Of a stretch of DNA of 64,000 nt, positions 27,063 through 35,975 are shown in pieces (position 1 is the first letter of the stretch; each line of letters opens with the position of its first letter). The notes beneath the pieces are model-generated. The model had not been told where the DNA came from. It made no database searches and worked only from the letters and a program-made list of their open reading frames with translations. Made by a program: the position numbers and the translations under genes. Source of the stretch: Nocardioides humilatus (GTDB lineage Bacteria > Actinomycetota > Actinomycetes > Propionibacteriales > Nocardioidaceae); assembly GCF_008373755.1 (NCBI RefSeq), contig NZ_VUJV01000005.1, positions 62,001-126,000 of the forward strand, given 5' to 3'.

Positions 27063-28706
27063 ATGAACATCCGTCAGCTGATCGCACCTGTCGCGACGGC
27101 GCTCGCCTTCGGCGGCCTGGCCGCAGTGCCGGCGCCTGCGCACGCGACGACACCCGTGACCGTTCGGGTCATCGGTGTGCAGACCTACGGCGGATCGGCG
27201 ACGTTCACCGGCAGCACCGGGAAGTCCGGGGTGACGGTCAGCGGCATCACCTGCACCGGCCTCGCCAGCGGCGATGCGATCGACCCGACGCTGCCGGCCC
27301 TGGGCGCCTACACGATCGACGGCGCCACCTGCAGCGGTGGCGTCCTCAGCGACCCCGAATACGTCATCGCCCGGTATGTCGGTGGTCGTCACCTCGTCAG
27401 CCGGGCCACCCTCACCGTGACGGCCGACAACAAGACGCGTGAGTTCCGCGACCCCAACCCGCCGCTGACCTACACCGTGACCGGCTTCCAGAACGGCGAG
27501 GACTCCTCGATCCTGACCGGCGCTCCCGCGCTGGCGACGACGGCCAAGCCCGAGTCGCAGGTGAGCAACCGCTACAACATCACCATCGCCAAGGACACGC
27601 TCTCCGCGGGCAACAACTACCTCCTGCGGCCCTTCGTCCCCGGCAAGCTGACGGTGACGCCCAAGTCGGTGATCGTCGCGGTGACCGGTGCCCAGGTCTA
27701 CGGCGACGCGGCGCCGAAGTTCACCGGCGACTCCGGCTTCGACGGCATCTACGTCGGTGGCGTGACGTGCACGAAGCTGGCCGACGGTCGCGACATCGCG
27801 CCGACCCTGCCGGTGGCCAGCCGGCTCGACATCGACACCGACACGTGCTCGGGCGCGCAGCTGAGCGGGCGCAACTACGCCGTCGTGGGCTACTCCTCGG
27901 TCAAGTTCAACGTCCTCAAGGCACCGCTGACCCTCGCCGCCGAGCCGAAGTCGCGCTCCTACGGTGACGCCAACCCGGCGCTGACCTACACCGTCTCCGG
28001 CTACAAGAACGGCGACGACGCCTCGGCGCTGACCGGCACCGCATCCCTCACGACGACCGCCGACGCGATGAGCAACGTCGGGAGCTACCCGATCGACCTC
28101 GAGGCCGGCACGCTCGACGCCGACAACTACTACTTCACGTTCAACGACAGCACCCTCACGGTCAACAAGGCCCTGCTGACGGTGTCCGCCAACGCTGCGA
28201 CGCGGGAGTACAGCGCACCGGACCCGACCTTCACGGCGAGCTACTCGGGCTTCAAGAACGGGGAGACCGCGGCGGTCCTGACCGGTGCTCCTGGCTTCAG
28301 CACGCCGGCGACGGTGTCGTCCAACCCGGGCAACTACCCGCTATTCATCAACGCCGGCACGCTGGCGTCGTCGAACTACGCGTTCGGCGGGTTCGCCGGA
28401 AACGTCCTCACGATCACCCAGACCAACGGCTACATCGAGACCAAGAAGATGACCAGCGACTACGTCCTGGAAGGCACCTTGACCTCGGGCCCGTCCCGCC
28501 GTCCGGTCGTCGGAGCGACGATCACCTTCCTCACCGGCACGGGCACCTCGGTGGCCTGCACGGCGACGACCGACTCCACGGGCAAGGCAACCTGCACGGT
28601 GAGCAACTTCAGCTACCGGAGCCAGATCGGCCTCGGAGGCTATCTCGCCCGCTTCGTCGGCAACGCCGGGGTCCGAGCGGTCGAGCAGCGCCAGCTCGCG
28701 CTGTAG
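27063..28706 (+). CDS. secreted MBG-domain repeat protein, short paralog
   Basis: The 547-residue protein has a Sec signal peptide ending near PAHA (residue 28). The mature part is made of MBG-type beta-sandwich repeats with the hallmark S-Y-G-D-A-N-P-A-L-T-Y and NGDDASALTG signatures. It has one full 83-residue core unit (27927-28175) between divergent N-terminal units holding cysteine pairs and a degenerate unit. The C-terminal segment RRPVVGATITFLTGTG...CTATTDSTGKATCTV resembles a Big_1/invasin-like domain. No sorting motif or membrane anchor is visible. A role in the cell envelope or adhesion is inferred from similar repeat proteins. Confidence 0.85.
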   Translation: MNIRQLIAPVATALAFGGLAAVPAPAHATTPVTVRVIGVQTYGGSATFTGSTGKSGVTVSGITCTGLASGDAIDPTLPALGAYTIDGATCSGGVLSDPEYVIARYVGGRHLVSRATLTVTADNKTREFRDPNPPLTYTVTGFQNGEDSSILTGAPALATTAKPESQVSNRYNITIAKDTLSAGNNYLLRPFVPGKLTVTPKSVIVAVTGAQVYGDAAPKFTGDSGFDGIYVGGVTCTKLADGRDIAPTLPVASRLDIDTDTCSGAQLSGRNYAVVGYSSVKFNVLKAPLTLAAEPKSRSYGDANPALTYTVSGYKNGDDASALTGTASLTTTADAMSNVGSYPIDLEAGTLDADNYYFTFNDSTLTVNKALLTVSANAATREYSAPDPTFTASYSGFKNGETAAVLTGAPGFSTPATVSSNPGNYPLFINAGTLASSNYAFGGFAGNVLTITQTNGYIETKKMTSDYVLEGTLTSGPSRRPVVGATITFLTGTGTSVACTATTDSTGKATCTVSNFSYRSQIGLGGYLARFVGNAGVRAVEQRQLAL

Positions 28707-28742
28707 TCGTCCCCCCAGGTTGTCATCAGCCACGTGCATCTA

Positions 28743-28836
28743 CACCCGTGACTTGAGGGCGACCTAACCGTTGATTGCATGCCGGGCTTTTCGGGCAGTT
28801 GCCGGTGCTGAGCACGAAATTGCACCTGGGGGAGCG
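28743..28836 (+). promoter_or_regulatory. 94-base leader, copy B, before long MBG-repeat gene
   Basis: This segment has the same length and alignment as copy A relative to the start codon. The first 10 bases (CACCCGTGAC) and the CGGGC-N4-TCGGGC block are identical, and the ribosome site is CCTGGGGGAG. Here no gene overlaps its beginning, so conservation cannot be explained by coding. GTGCTGAGCAC forms a small stem in place of the longer one of copy A. Confidence 0.5.
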
Positions 28837-31467
28837 TTGAACATCCGTCACCTGATCGCACCGATCACCGGCGTCCTGGCACTCGGAGGCGTGGCCGCCC
28901 TGCCGGCGCCCGCGCACGCGACGACGGCCGTGGCCGTCCGCGTCAACGGCGTGCAGACCTACGGCGGCTCCGCCACCTTCGCCGGCACCGTCACCAAGTC
29001 CTCCGTGACGGTCAGCGGTGTCACCTGCACCGGCCTCACCGGCGGGGTGCCGATCGACGCGACCCTGGCGGCCGGCAACTACACGGTGGACGCGTCGACC
29101 TGCAGCGGCGGTGTCCTCAGCGACCCGGACTACGCCATCGGCAGGTACGACGGCATGCGCTTCATCGTCAACCCGGCTCCGCTGACGGTGACCGCCGACG
29201 ACAAGACGCGCGAGTTCCGCGACCCCAACCCGCCGCTGACCTACACGGTGACGGGTTTCCGGAACGGCGACGACGCCTCGGTCCTGTCCGGTGCTCCGAG
29301 GATCACGACGAACGCGAAGGCCAAGTCCCAGGTCCGCTACACCTACAAGATCAACATCGCCGCCGGGTCTCTCTCGGCAGGCGGCAACTACCTGCTGCGG
29401 CCCTTCGTCTCCGGGATCATGACGATCACCCCCAAGCCGGTGATCGTCGCGGTGACGGGTGCCCAGGTCTACGGCGGTGCTCCCAAGTACACCGGCACCA
29501 CCGGTTGGGACGGCATCTACGCCGGCGGCATGACGTGCACCAAGCTGGCTGACGGTCGCGACATCGCACCGACCCTGCCGGTGGCCAGCCGGCTCGACAT
29601 CGACACGGACACGTGCTCGGGCGGCGAGGTAACGGGCGGCAACTACGAGGTCGTCGGCTACTCGTCGGTGAAGTTCAACGTGCTGAAGGCGCCGCTGACC
29701 CTGACCGCCGACCGCCAGTCGCGGACATATGGTGACGCCAACCCGCCGCTGACCTACACGGTGACCGGCTTCCAGAATGGTGAGGATGACTCCGTCCTCA
29801 CCGGGGCCCCGTCCATCACGACGACCGCCGATGCGACGAGCACCGTCGGGAACTACCCGATCGACCTCGAGGCCGGCACCGTCGGTGCGCACAACTACTC
29901 CTTCACGTTCAAGGACAACACCTTGGTCGTGAGGAAGGCGCCGCTGGTGCTGTCCGCCGACGCCAAGTCGCGGACCTATGGCGACGCCAACCCGGCGCTG
30001 ACCTACACCGCGACAGGTTTCCGCAACGGAGAGGACACCTCGGTCCTCACCGGGGCCCCGTCCCTGACGACCACCGCCGATGCGACGAGCAACGTCGGGA
30101 CCTACCCGATCGACCTCGAGGCCGGCACGGTCGCTTCGGACAACTACTCCTTCAAGTTCAACGACAGCACCCTGACCGTCAGGAAGGCGCTGCTGGGGCT
30201 GACCGCCGACGCCAAGTCCCGGACCTACGGCGACGCCAACCCGGCGCTGACCTACACCGTCGCAGGATTCCGTAGCGGCGACGACGCCTCGGTCCTCACC
30301 GGTGCCCCGTCCCTGACGACGACCGCCGCTACGACGAGCAACGTCGGGACCTACCTGATCGACCTCGAGGCAGGAAGCCTCGCTGCGCAGAACTACTCGT
30401 TCGCTTTCACCGACAACGCGCTCACGGTCAGGAAGGCGCCGCTGGTGCTGACCGCCGACGCCAAGTCGCGGTCCTACGGTGCCGCCAACCCTGCGCTGAC
30501 CTACACGGTCGCTGGGTTCCGCAACGGTGACGACGCGTCGATCCTCATCGGGGCGCCCTCGGTGACGACGACCGCGGCGCCGGCGAGCAACGTCGGGTCC
30601 TACCCGATCGACCTCGAGCTCGGCTCCCTCGCTGCCTACAACTACTCCTTCACGTTCAACGACAACACGCTCACCGTCACCAAGGCGACGTTGGCACTGA
30701 CCGCCGACCCGAAGTCGCGGACCTATGGCGACGCCAACCCGGCGCTGACCTACACGGTGGCGGGGTTCCGCAACGGCGACGACGCGTCCGTCCTCACGGG
30801 GACCCCGTCCCTCACGACGACCGCTGGTGCGACGAGCAACGCGGGGAGCTACCCGATCGACCTCGAGGCCGGCACGCTCGCTGCGCAGAACTATGCGTTC
30901 TCGTTCACCGACAGCGCGCTCACGGTCAACAAGGCCCTGCTGACGGTCGCCGCCAACCTGGCGACGCGGGAGTACAGCGCACCGGACCCGGCCTACACCG
31001 TCACCTACTCGGGCTTCCGCAACGGCGACACCGCCGCGGTGGTGACCGGTGCTCCTGGCTTCACCACGCCGGCGACGGTGTCGTCCTACCCGGGCAACTA
31101 CCCGTTGTTCGTCAACGCCGGCACTTTGTCGTCGACGAACTACGCCTTCGGCGGCTTCGCCGGGAGCATCCTCACGATCACCCAGACCTCCGGCTTCCTC
31201 GAGACCAAGAAGATGACCAGCGCCGGAGTCCTCGAGGCGACCCTCACCTCGGGCCCGTCGAGGCGCCCGGTCGAGGGAGCGACGATCACGTTCTACTCCG
31301 GCAACTCCAACTCGATCGCCTGTACGGCGGTGACCGACGCGACCGGCAAGGCGACGTGCACCGTCACCAACGCCGGCCACCTCAACCAGATCGAGCGGGA
31401 CGGCTACCTTGCCCGCTACGTCGGCAACGCAGGCGTCAACGCGATCGAGAAGCGGCAGGCGGCCTAG
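28837..31467 (+). CDS. secreted MBG-domain repeat protein, long paralog
   Basis: The 876-residue paralog of the preceding gene starts at a TTG that aligns exactly with the ATG of the short copy (TTG-AACATCCGTCACCTG against ATG-AACATCCGTCAGCTG). The signal peptide ends near PAHA. The N-terminal and C-terminal units match the short paralog, but the core is expanded to five tandem 83-residue MBG units. It has the same C-terminal Big_1-like part with two cysteines. It probably forms a longer extracellular rod; partner and ligand are unknown. Confidence 0.88.
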   Translation: MNIRHLIAPITGVLALGGVAALPAPAHATTAVAVRVNGVQTYGGSATFAGTVTKSSVTVSGVTCTGLTGGVPIDATLAAGNYTVDASTCSGGVLSDPDYAIGRYDGMRFIVNPAPLTVTADDKTREFRDPNPPLTYTVTGFRNGDDASVLSGAPRITTNAKAKSQVRYTYKINIAAGSLSAGGNYLLRPFVSGIMTITPKPVIVAVTGAQVYGGAPKYTGTTGWDGIYAGGMTCTKLADGRDIAPTLPVASRLDIDTDTCSGGEVTGGNYEVVGYSSVKFNVLKAPLTLTADRQSRTYGDANPPLTYTVTGFQNGEDDSVLTGAPSITTTADATSTVGNYPIDLEAGTVGAHNYSFTFKDNTLVVRKAPLVLSADAKSRTYGDANPALTYTATGFRNGEDTSVLTGAPSLTTTADATSNVGTYPIDLEAGTVASDNYSFKFNDSTLTVRKALLGLTADAKSRTYGDANPALTYTVAGFRSGDDASVLTGAPSLTTTAATTSNVGTYLIDLEAGSLAAQNYSFAFTDNALTVRKAPLVLTADAKSRSYGAANPALTYTVAGFRNGDDASILIGAPSVTTTAAPASNVGSYPIDLELGSLAAYNYSFTFNDNTLTVTKATLALTADPKSRTYGDANPALTYTVAGFRNGDDASVLTGTPSLTTTAGATSNAGSYPIDLEAGTLAAQNYAFSFTDSALTVNKALLTVAANLATREYSAPDPAYTVTYSGFRNGDTAAVVTGAPGFTTPATVSSYPGNYPLFVNAGTLSSTNYAFGGFAGSILTITQTSGFLETKKMTSAGVLEATLTSGPSRRPVEGATITFYSGNSNSIACTAVTDATGKATCTVTNAGHLNQIERDGYLARYVGNAGVNAIEKRQAA
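29695..30939 (+). repeat. five tandem 249-base repeats in the long MBG gene
   Basis: Units begin at 29695, 29944, 30193, 30442 and 30691, each exactly 249 bases (83 codons), starting with Leu-x-Leu-[Thr/Ser]-Ala-Asp. Each contains [T/S]YG[D/A]ANPxLTYT, LxGxPSxTTT and a YxIDLE block. The short paralog has a single such unit at 27927-28175, so the array arose by unit duplication or was reduced there. Confidence 0.95.
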
Positions 31468-31484
31468 ACCGCTTCGACCGAGGG

Positions 31485-32429
31485 CTACTCGACGACGATC
31501 GTCTTGGAGTCCTCGGTCGGTCCGCCACCTTCGCCCCCCGACGGGTCGTCGGTGAGTGCGACGAACGTGTAGGTGCCGGGGTCGAGGTCGCTGACGTCGA
31601 CGTCGGTCTGCCACGGGTAGAGGTGCTCGGCCCAGCCCTCCGCGGTGGAGAAGCCCTGCTTCACGACCGCGCCCGACTCGTCCTCGATCTGCCACGGCAC
31701 CGTGGCCTCGAACGAACTGGCCTCGCCGCTCGCGGTGAACGAGCCGCTGACCGTCGCACCCTCCGCGGGGGCAAGGACGTTGACGAGCGCACGGACGTCG
31801 AGCGAGGGGGCCGGGCTCGCCGTACCCTCGACACCGAGGAAGGTGGTGTGCTCGCCGTCGAGGTAGAAGTCGACGCCGCCGGTCGCGCCCTCGATGTCGC
31901 CGTCGTCGGCCTGCGAGAGCAGCGTGTAGGCGAGCTGCTGCACGGCGAGCTCCGCATCGGCCTTGGACATGCCCGCCGGGCGCTCGACCCACTGCGCGTC
32001 GGTGAGGCTGAGTGCGTAGTAGCCGTCCTCCCCGGTGCCGTCGAAGCCGATGTCGGTCTCGAGGCTGTCTGCGGGGACGAGGGTGCGGTAGTCCTGGTCG
32101 GCAACGTCGCCGGCCATCAGGAGCGCCAGCGACTCGCCCGGAGGGTTGTCGGCCTCGACCGCGCGCTCCTCGGCGTAGAGGCGGGGTCCCTGCGGGGTGT
32201 CGCCGACGAAGAAGACCGCCACGTCGGTCGTGGTCGTGGAGGTCTCCGTGGTCTCCGTCGTGACCGGGTCGGTCGGCGTCGCAGCGGTGGACTCGCTGGG
32301 CGAGTCGGACTGCGCGGCCGGGCTGGTGGCCGGGTCGTCGGCCTTGGTCGGCTCGTCGTCGCCGCACGCCGAGAGCACGAGAGCCGAGAGCGCCGCGGTG
32401 ACGGCGAGGGGGAAGGTGTGGCGCTTCAT
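31485..32429 (-). CDS. lipoprotein with GerMN and Gmad2 domains
   Basis: The 314-residue protein has a lipoprotein signal with LSAC (Cys22) and a Thr/Ser-rich linker. A GerMN-type domain follows, with VFFVGDTPQGPRLYAEER and LAVQQLAYTLLSQA. The C-terminal Gmad2 (spore-germination Ig-like) domain has VNVLAPAEGATVSGSFTASGEASSFEATVPWQI and LDPGTYTFVALTDDP. In actinobacteria that do not form endospores such proteins are envelope lipoproteins of unknown role. It lies 26 bases after a membrane paralog with the same two domains and behind an ECF sigma gene. Confidence 0.86.
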   Translation of the reverse strand: MKRHTFPLAVTAALSALVLSACGDDEPTKADDPATSPAAQSDSPSESTAATPTDPVTTETTETSTTTTDVAVFFVGDTPQGPRLYAEERAVEADNPPGESLALLMAGDVADQDYRTLVPADSLETDIGFDGTGEDGYYALSLTDAQWVERPAGMSKADAELAVQQLAYTLLSQADDGDIEGATGGVDFYLDGEHTTFLGVEGTASPAPSLDVRALVNVLAPAEGATVSGSFTASGEASSFEATVPWQIEDESGAVVKQGFSTAEGWAEHLYPWQTDVDVSDLDPGTYTFVALTDDPSGGEGGGPTEDSKTIVVE

Positions 32430-32455
32430 GGTTCGATCCTCCGGGTCGTAGTGCT

Positions 32456-33499
32456 TCAGCGGACGGTGATCGTCCGCGTGTCCTCGAAAACGTCGGGATA
32501 GTCGTCGCTGGTCTGGCCGACCTCGGAGACCGACACGACGAAGGTGTAGGTGCCGGGCTCGAGGCCGGCGAGGTCGATGACGCCGGTCTCCCACCCGGGC
32601 GCGCCGAGCGTGGCGCGTGCGTCGGGGCCGGTGATGTCGATGGGCGTCGCGCGGCCCTGGCGTACGACGACCTCGTCCGGGGCGTTGCTGTAGAGGATCC
32701 AGCTCACGCGGGCCACGTCGTCGGCCATCGTGCCGTTGGCCTCGAGAACGCCGGTCACGGCGAGGTGCTCGCTCGGGTCGGTGATGTTCACCGGCGCGGC
32801 GATGTCGTGGTTGCGGTCGCGGTCGACGAGCGCCGCCACCTTCACGCCGAGCACGGTGCGCGCCGGCGCGCCGTCCCAGACGAACGCCACGGGGAGGGTG
32901 GCCCCGAGGGCGGCTTCGGCGGTGTAGACGGCCTGCTGGACGCCGTACCGTCCGAGCGCGGTGGTCTCGGTGCTGGTGAGCGCAGCGGGCGTGCCGAGGG
33001 CGACCACGACGCGGTCGTCGGTGACCTCCACGCCGGCGAAGGATCCCTTCGGCCACAGCGTGTCGTAGTCGGGGTCGCGCGGACCGGTGTCGACGGTCAG
33101 CCGCTGCAGCGCGTTGAGGACCTTCTCGCTCGGGTCGGAGGTGCGGCCGACGGCCTGGAACTCGCGGTAGAGCCGCGGGCCGGCGGTCGTGCTGCCGAGG
33201 TAGTAGATGCCTGCGGCGGCCGTGGTGGGTCCGTCGCCGGGGCCGCTGCTGGCGACGGGGGTGTCCTCGGGAGACTGCTCGTCCCCGAGCGTGTTGACGA
33301 CGATGCCCGCGGTGACGACCGTGGCCGCGACGGCACCGGCGCCGACGAGGAGCGGTGCCCACCGACGTGAGCGGGTGGGGCGAGTGCGCGTACGGCGGCG
33401 TACCTCTCCCAGCCGGTCGGCGGGCTCGACGTCGGACACGGCGTCGTGGAGCAGCGCGCGCAGCTCGTCGTCCCTGCGGTCAGGGCTCAGGTCGCTCAT
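32456..33499 (-). CDS. putative anti-sigma factor with GerMN and Gmad2 domains
   Basis: The 347-residue protein has an N-terminal cytoplasmic part of about 50 residues (DELRALLHDAVSDVEPADRLGEVRRRTR), one membrane segment (about residues 51-70) and an extracellular GerMN-like domain. Its C-terminal Gmad2 domain ends in LEPGTYTFVVSVSEVG. The ATG overlaps the sigma-factor stop as ATGA, which implies translational coupling, and the layout of short cytoplasmic tail, membrane helix and outer sensor suggests an anti-sigma factor. No zinc-binding HxxxCxxC anti-sigma motif is visible, so this role is inferred from context. Confidence 0.82.
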   Translation of the reverse strand: MSDLSPDRRDDELRALLHDAVSDVEPADRLGEVRRRTRTRPTRSRRWAPLLVGAGAVAATVVTAGIVVNTLGDEQSPEDTPVASSGPGDGPTTAAAGIYYLGSTTAGPRLYREFQAVGRTSDPSEKVLNALQRLTVDTGPRDPDYDTLWPKGSFAGVEVTDDRVVVALGTPAALTSTETTALGRYGVQQAVYTAEAALGATLPVAFVWDGAPARTVLGVKVAALVDRDRNHDIAAPVNITDPSEHLAVTGVLEANGTMADDVARVSWILYSNAPDEVVVRQGRATPIDITGPDARATLGAPGWETGVIDLAGLEPGTYTFVVSVSEVGQTSDDYPDVFEDTRTITVR

Positions 33500-34104
33500 T
33501 GATCGGTCCTCAGGTCCGGTCCGAGATCTTCGAGTATCGGTCGCAGCGCGGCCGCACCGCGGGAGGCGTGGCTCTTCACCGCGCCGCGGCTGATGCCGAG
33601 GGTCTCGGCGATCTCCGCCTCGGAGAGGTCCAGGTAGTAGCGCAGCGCGAGCACCTCGCGCTGGCGTCGGGGGAGCTGTTGAAGCGCGTCCAGGACCATG
33701 CGCCGACGGCTGTCGACGATCACGGGTCGATCGGCGCCGGGCATCGTGTCGGGCGCGCTCTGCCTGGCCAGGTAGCGGCTGACGACGCCGCGGTGGCGCA
33801 GCGCGGAGCGCGAGCGGTTGACCACAGCTTGGCGCAGGTAGGCCAGCGCCTTCTGCTGGTCGGTGAGCCGGTCCCACTTCTGGTGCACTGCCACCAGGGC
33901 GTCCTGCACGATCTCCTCGGCCATGCCCTGGTCGTGCACCAGCAGCACGGAGAGGCGGACCAGCGGGGCCCAGTGCGCCAGGTAGAGAGCCTCGACGCCC
34001 GCGTCGGCGTCGGTGTCGACGCCGCTCTCCGGGCGCGCGTCGGTCACGCCCAGCCCCCACGAGGGGTGGGCTGCGATCCCGACAGTCGCCGCATAGGTGG
34101 TCAC
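33496..34104 (-). CDS. ECF sigma factor, SigE family
   Basis: The 202-residue sigma factor has region 2 (ALYLAHWAPLVRLSVLLVHDQGMAEEIVQDALVAVHQKW) and region 4 with the helix-turn-helix LPRRQREVLALRYYLDLSEAEIAETLGISRGAVKSHASRG. It should direct RNA polymerase to an envelope-related regulon. GTG at 34104 was selected as the first plausible start; the 35 residues before region 2 are variable. It leads the three-gene minus-strand unit with the two GerMN/Gmad2 proteins and is divergent from the HIT gene. Confidence 0.92.
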   Translation of the reverse strand: MTTYAATVGIAAHPSWGLGVTDARPESGVDTDADAGVEALYLAHWAPLVRLSVLLVHDQGMAEEIVQDALVAVHQKWDRLTDQQKALAYLRQAVVNRSRSALRHRGVVSRYLARQSAPDTMPGADRPVIVDSRRRMVLDALQQLPRRQREVLALRYYLDLSEAEIAETLGISRGAVKSHASRGAAALRPILEDLGPDLRTDQ

Positions 34105-34171
34105 GCTAGTTGCACGCGCCAGCAGGCCGTCCGGTTGACGTCGGCGTGCCTTGATTTGGGAGAGTGGCGAC

Positions 34172-34537
34172 GTGACCTCTCCCACAGACCCCGACTGCCT
34201 GTTCTGCAAGATCGCAGCGGGCGACATCCCGGCGACGATCGTCCACGAGTCGGAGACGACGGTCGCGTTCCGCGACCTCAATCCGCAGGCGCCGACCCAC
34301 GTGCTGGTCATCCCGCGCAGCCACTACCCCAACGCCGCCACCCTCGCCCAGGGCGAGCCGGCCACTGCCGCCCACCTCTTCGACGCGGCTCGGGAGATCG
34401 CCGCGCTGGAGGGGATCGACGGACCCGACGGCGGCTACCGGATGGTGTTCAACACCGGCGCAGCGGCGCACCAGACCGTCTTCCACGCCCACCTGCACGT
34501 GTTGGGCGGGCGGCTGATGACCTGGCCGCCGGGCTGA
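34172..34537 (+). CDS. HIT family histidine triad nucleotide-binding protein
   Basis: The 121-residue protein shows CLFCKIAAGDIPATIVHE at the N-terminus and the histidine triad QTVFHAHLHVLGG near the C-terminus, typical of HINT-type AMP-lysine/phosphoramidate hydrolases. GTG at 34172 was chosen over an upstream alternative because it starts just before the conserved DPDCLFC. It is the usual upstream neighbour of phoH-ybeY in actinobacteria. Confidence 0.94.
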   Translation: MTSPTDPDCLFCKIAAGDIPATIVHESETTVAFRDLNPQAPTHVLVIPRSHYPNAATLAQGEPATAAHLFDAAREIAALEGIDGPDGGYRMVFNTGAAAHQTVFHAHLHVLGGRLMTWPPG

Positions 34538-34541
34538 CCAG

Positions 34542-34805
34542 TCAGACGTTGAAGGCGACCCTGAGCACGGCGAAGAGCACGGGGAGCGCGAAGACGAGGA
34601 GCAGGAGCCACGCCGCGATCCGGTGGTAGGGCTTGGCGCCGTCGAGCGAGCCGGCGAAGTCGAGCAGCGCTCCGTCGGGCACGTGGTGGGTGAGCCCCAT
34701 CAGCCGAGCTTCCTCCGGCAGGTGCTGACCGGGGAACCAGTCGGGGTCGGCCGCGTCGTCGGCGAGCTCGACCGGCTCGTCGTCGTGGTCGTCGCGCGGC
34801 GTCAT
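34542..34805 (-). CDS. small membrane protein of unknown function
   Basis: The 87-residue protein has an acidic N-terminus (MTPRDDHDDEPVELADDAADPDWFPG), a middle segment HLPEEARLMGLTHHVPDGALLDFAG and one C-terminal membrane helix (AAWLLLLVFALPVLFAVLRV). ATG at 34805 is preferred over an earlier in-frame ATG that would extend into the spacer before phoH. It is opposite in strand to both neighbours and ends 5 bases after the HIT gene. No function is recognised. Confidence 0.75.
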   Translation of the reverse strand: MTPRDDHDDEPVELADDAADPDWFPGQHLPEEARLMGLTHHVPDGALLDFAGSLDGAKPYHRIAAWLLLLVFALPVLFAVLRVAFNV

Positions 34806-34942
34806 GTGCTCACGGTACGCGGGCGCCGGGCACAACTCGGCGAGGTGCGGTGTGGATTAACTCGGTCTGCTCCGATGTTGTCTCGGCGTAGCATGGACAG
34901 GCACCATCACCGCACCAGAGAGGCCGCCCGACCAGGGCAAGG

Positions 34943-35968
34943 ATGACCACCACACCCACGCACCAGACGCGACACACCGTTGTGGTGCCCACCAGCATCA
35001 ACATGGTCAGCCTGCTCGGCCCCGGTGACGAACACCTCGCCATGATCGAGCGCGGTTTCGGCTGCGAGATCCACGTGCGCGGCAATCGCATCACGCTCCA
35101 CGGCGACCCGGGCGAGGTCGCGCTGGCCGAGCGGCTCCTCGACGAGCTGGTCGCCATCATCCGCACCGGCCAGGGCGTCACGACCGAGACCGTCGAGCGG
35201 GTCGCGAGCATGCTCCGCGCGGAGACCACCGAGCGCCCGGCCGACGTGTTGTCGCTTAACATCTTGAGCAACCGAGGTCGCTCGATCCGACCGAAGACGG
35301 TCAACCAGAAGCGCTACGTCGAGGCGATCGACAAGCACACGATCACCTTCGGGATCGGCCCGGCGGGCACCGGCAAGACCTACCTCGCGATGGCCAAGGC
35401 CGTACAGGCGCTGCAGTCCAAGTCGGTCAACCGGATCATCTTGTCGCGGCCGGCGGTGGAGGCGGGGGAGAAGCTCGGCTTCCTGCCCGGCACGCTGAGC
35501 GAGAAGATCGACCCCTACCTGCGGCCGCTCTACGACGCTCTCCACGACATGATCGACCCCGAGACGATCCCCAAGCTGCTGGCCGCCGGCACGATCGAGG
35601 TCGCGCCGCTGGCCTACCTCCGGGGCCGCTCGCTCAACGACTCCTTCATCGTGCTCGACGAGGCGCAGAACACCACGCCCGAGCAGATGAAGATGTTCCT
35701 CACCCGGCTCGGGTTCGGGTCGAAGATCGTCGTCACCGGTGACGTGACCCAGGTCGACCTCCCGTCCGGCACCCAGTCGGGGCTGCGGATCGTCGAGGAG
35801 ATCCTCGACGGTGTCGAGGACCTCACGTTCCAGCGGTTGACCGCCCAAGACGTCGTCCGCCACAAGCTGGTCGGGCGGATCGTCGAGGCCTACGACCAAT
35901 ACGACGCCGCTCGCGAGGACGGTCGGCAGGTCGCCCCGGTGGCGCGGCCCCAGCGTCCCCGTGGATGA
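34943..35968 (+). CDS. phoH: PhoH family ATPase
   Basis: The 341-residue protein has an N-terminal KH-like region and the P-loop GPAGTGKTYLAMAKAV near residue 139. SRPAVEAGEKLGFLPGTLSEKIDPYLRPLYD and the Walker B VLDEAQNTTPEQMKMFLTRLGFGSK follow near residue 235. PhoH proteins are ATPases linked to RNA metabolism and usually paired with YbeY, as here. The 137 bases upstream are free of genes and should hold the promoter. Confidence 0.96.
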   Translation: MTTTPTHQTRHTVVVPTSINMVSLLGPGDEHLAMIERGFGCEIHVRGNRITLHGDPGEVALAERLLDELVAIIRTGQGVTTETVERVASMLRAETTERPADVLSLNILSNRGRSIRPKTVNQKRYVEAIDKHTITFGIGPAGTGKTYLAMAKAVQALQSKSVNRIILSRPAVEAGEKLGFLPGTLSEKIDPYLRPLYDALHDMIDPETIPKLLAAGTIEVAPLAYLRGRSLNDSFIVLDEAQNTTPEQMKMFLTRLGFGSKIVVTGDVTQVDLPSGTQSGLRIVEEILDGVEDLTFQRLTAQDVVRHKLVGRIVEAYDQYDAAREDGRQVAPVARPQRPRG

Positions 35969-35975
35969 TTCCCTC

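Noticed and set aside
28726-32367. 1,213-codon open frame on the minus strand
   Set aside because: It lies antisense to the long MBG gene, whose repeats keep the opposite frame open. The translation is rich in Arg, Gly, His and Val with no family motif.
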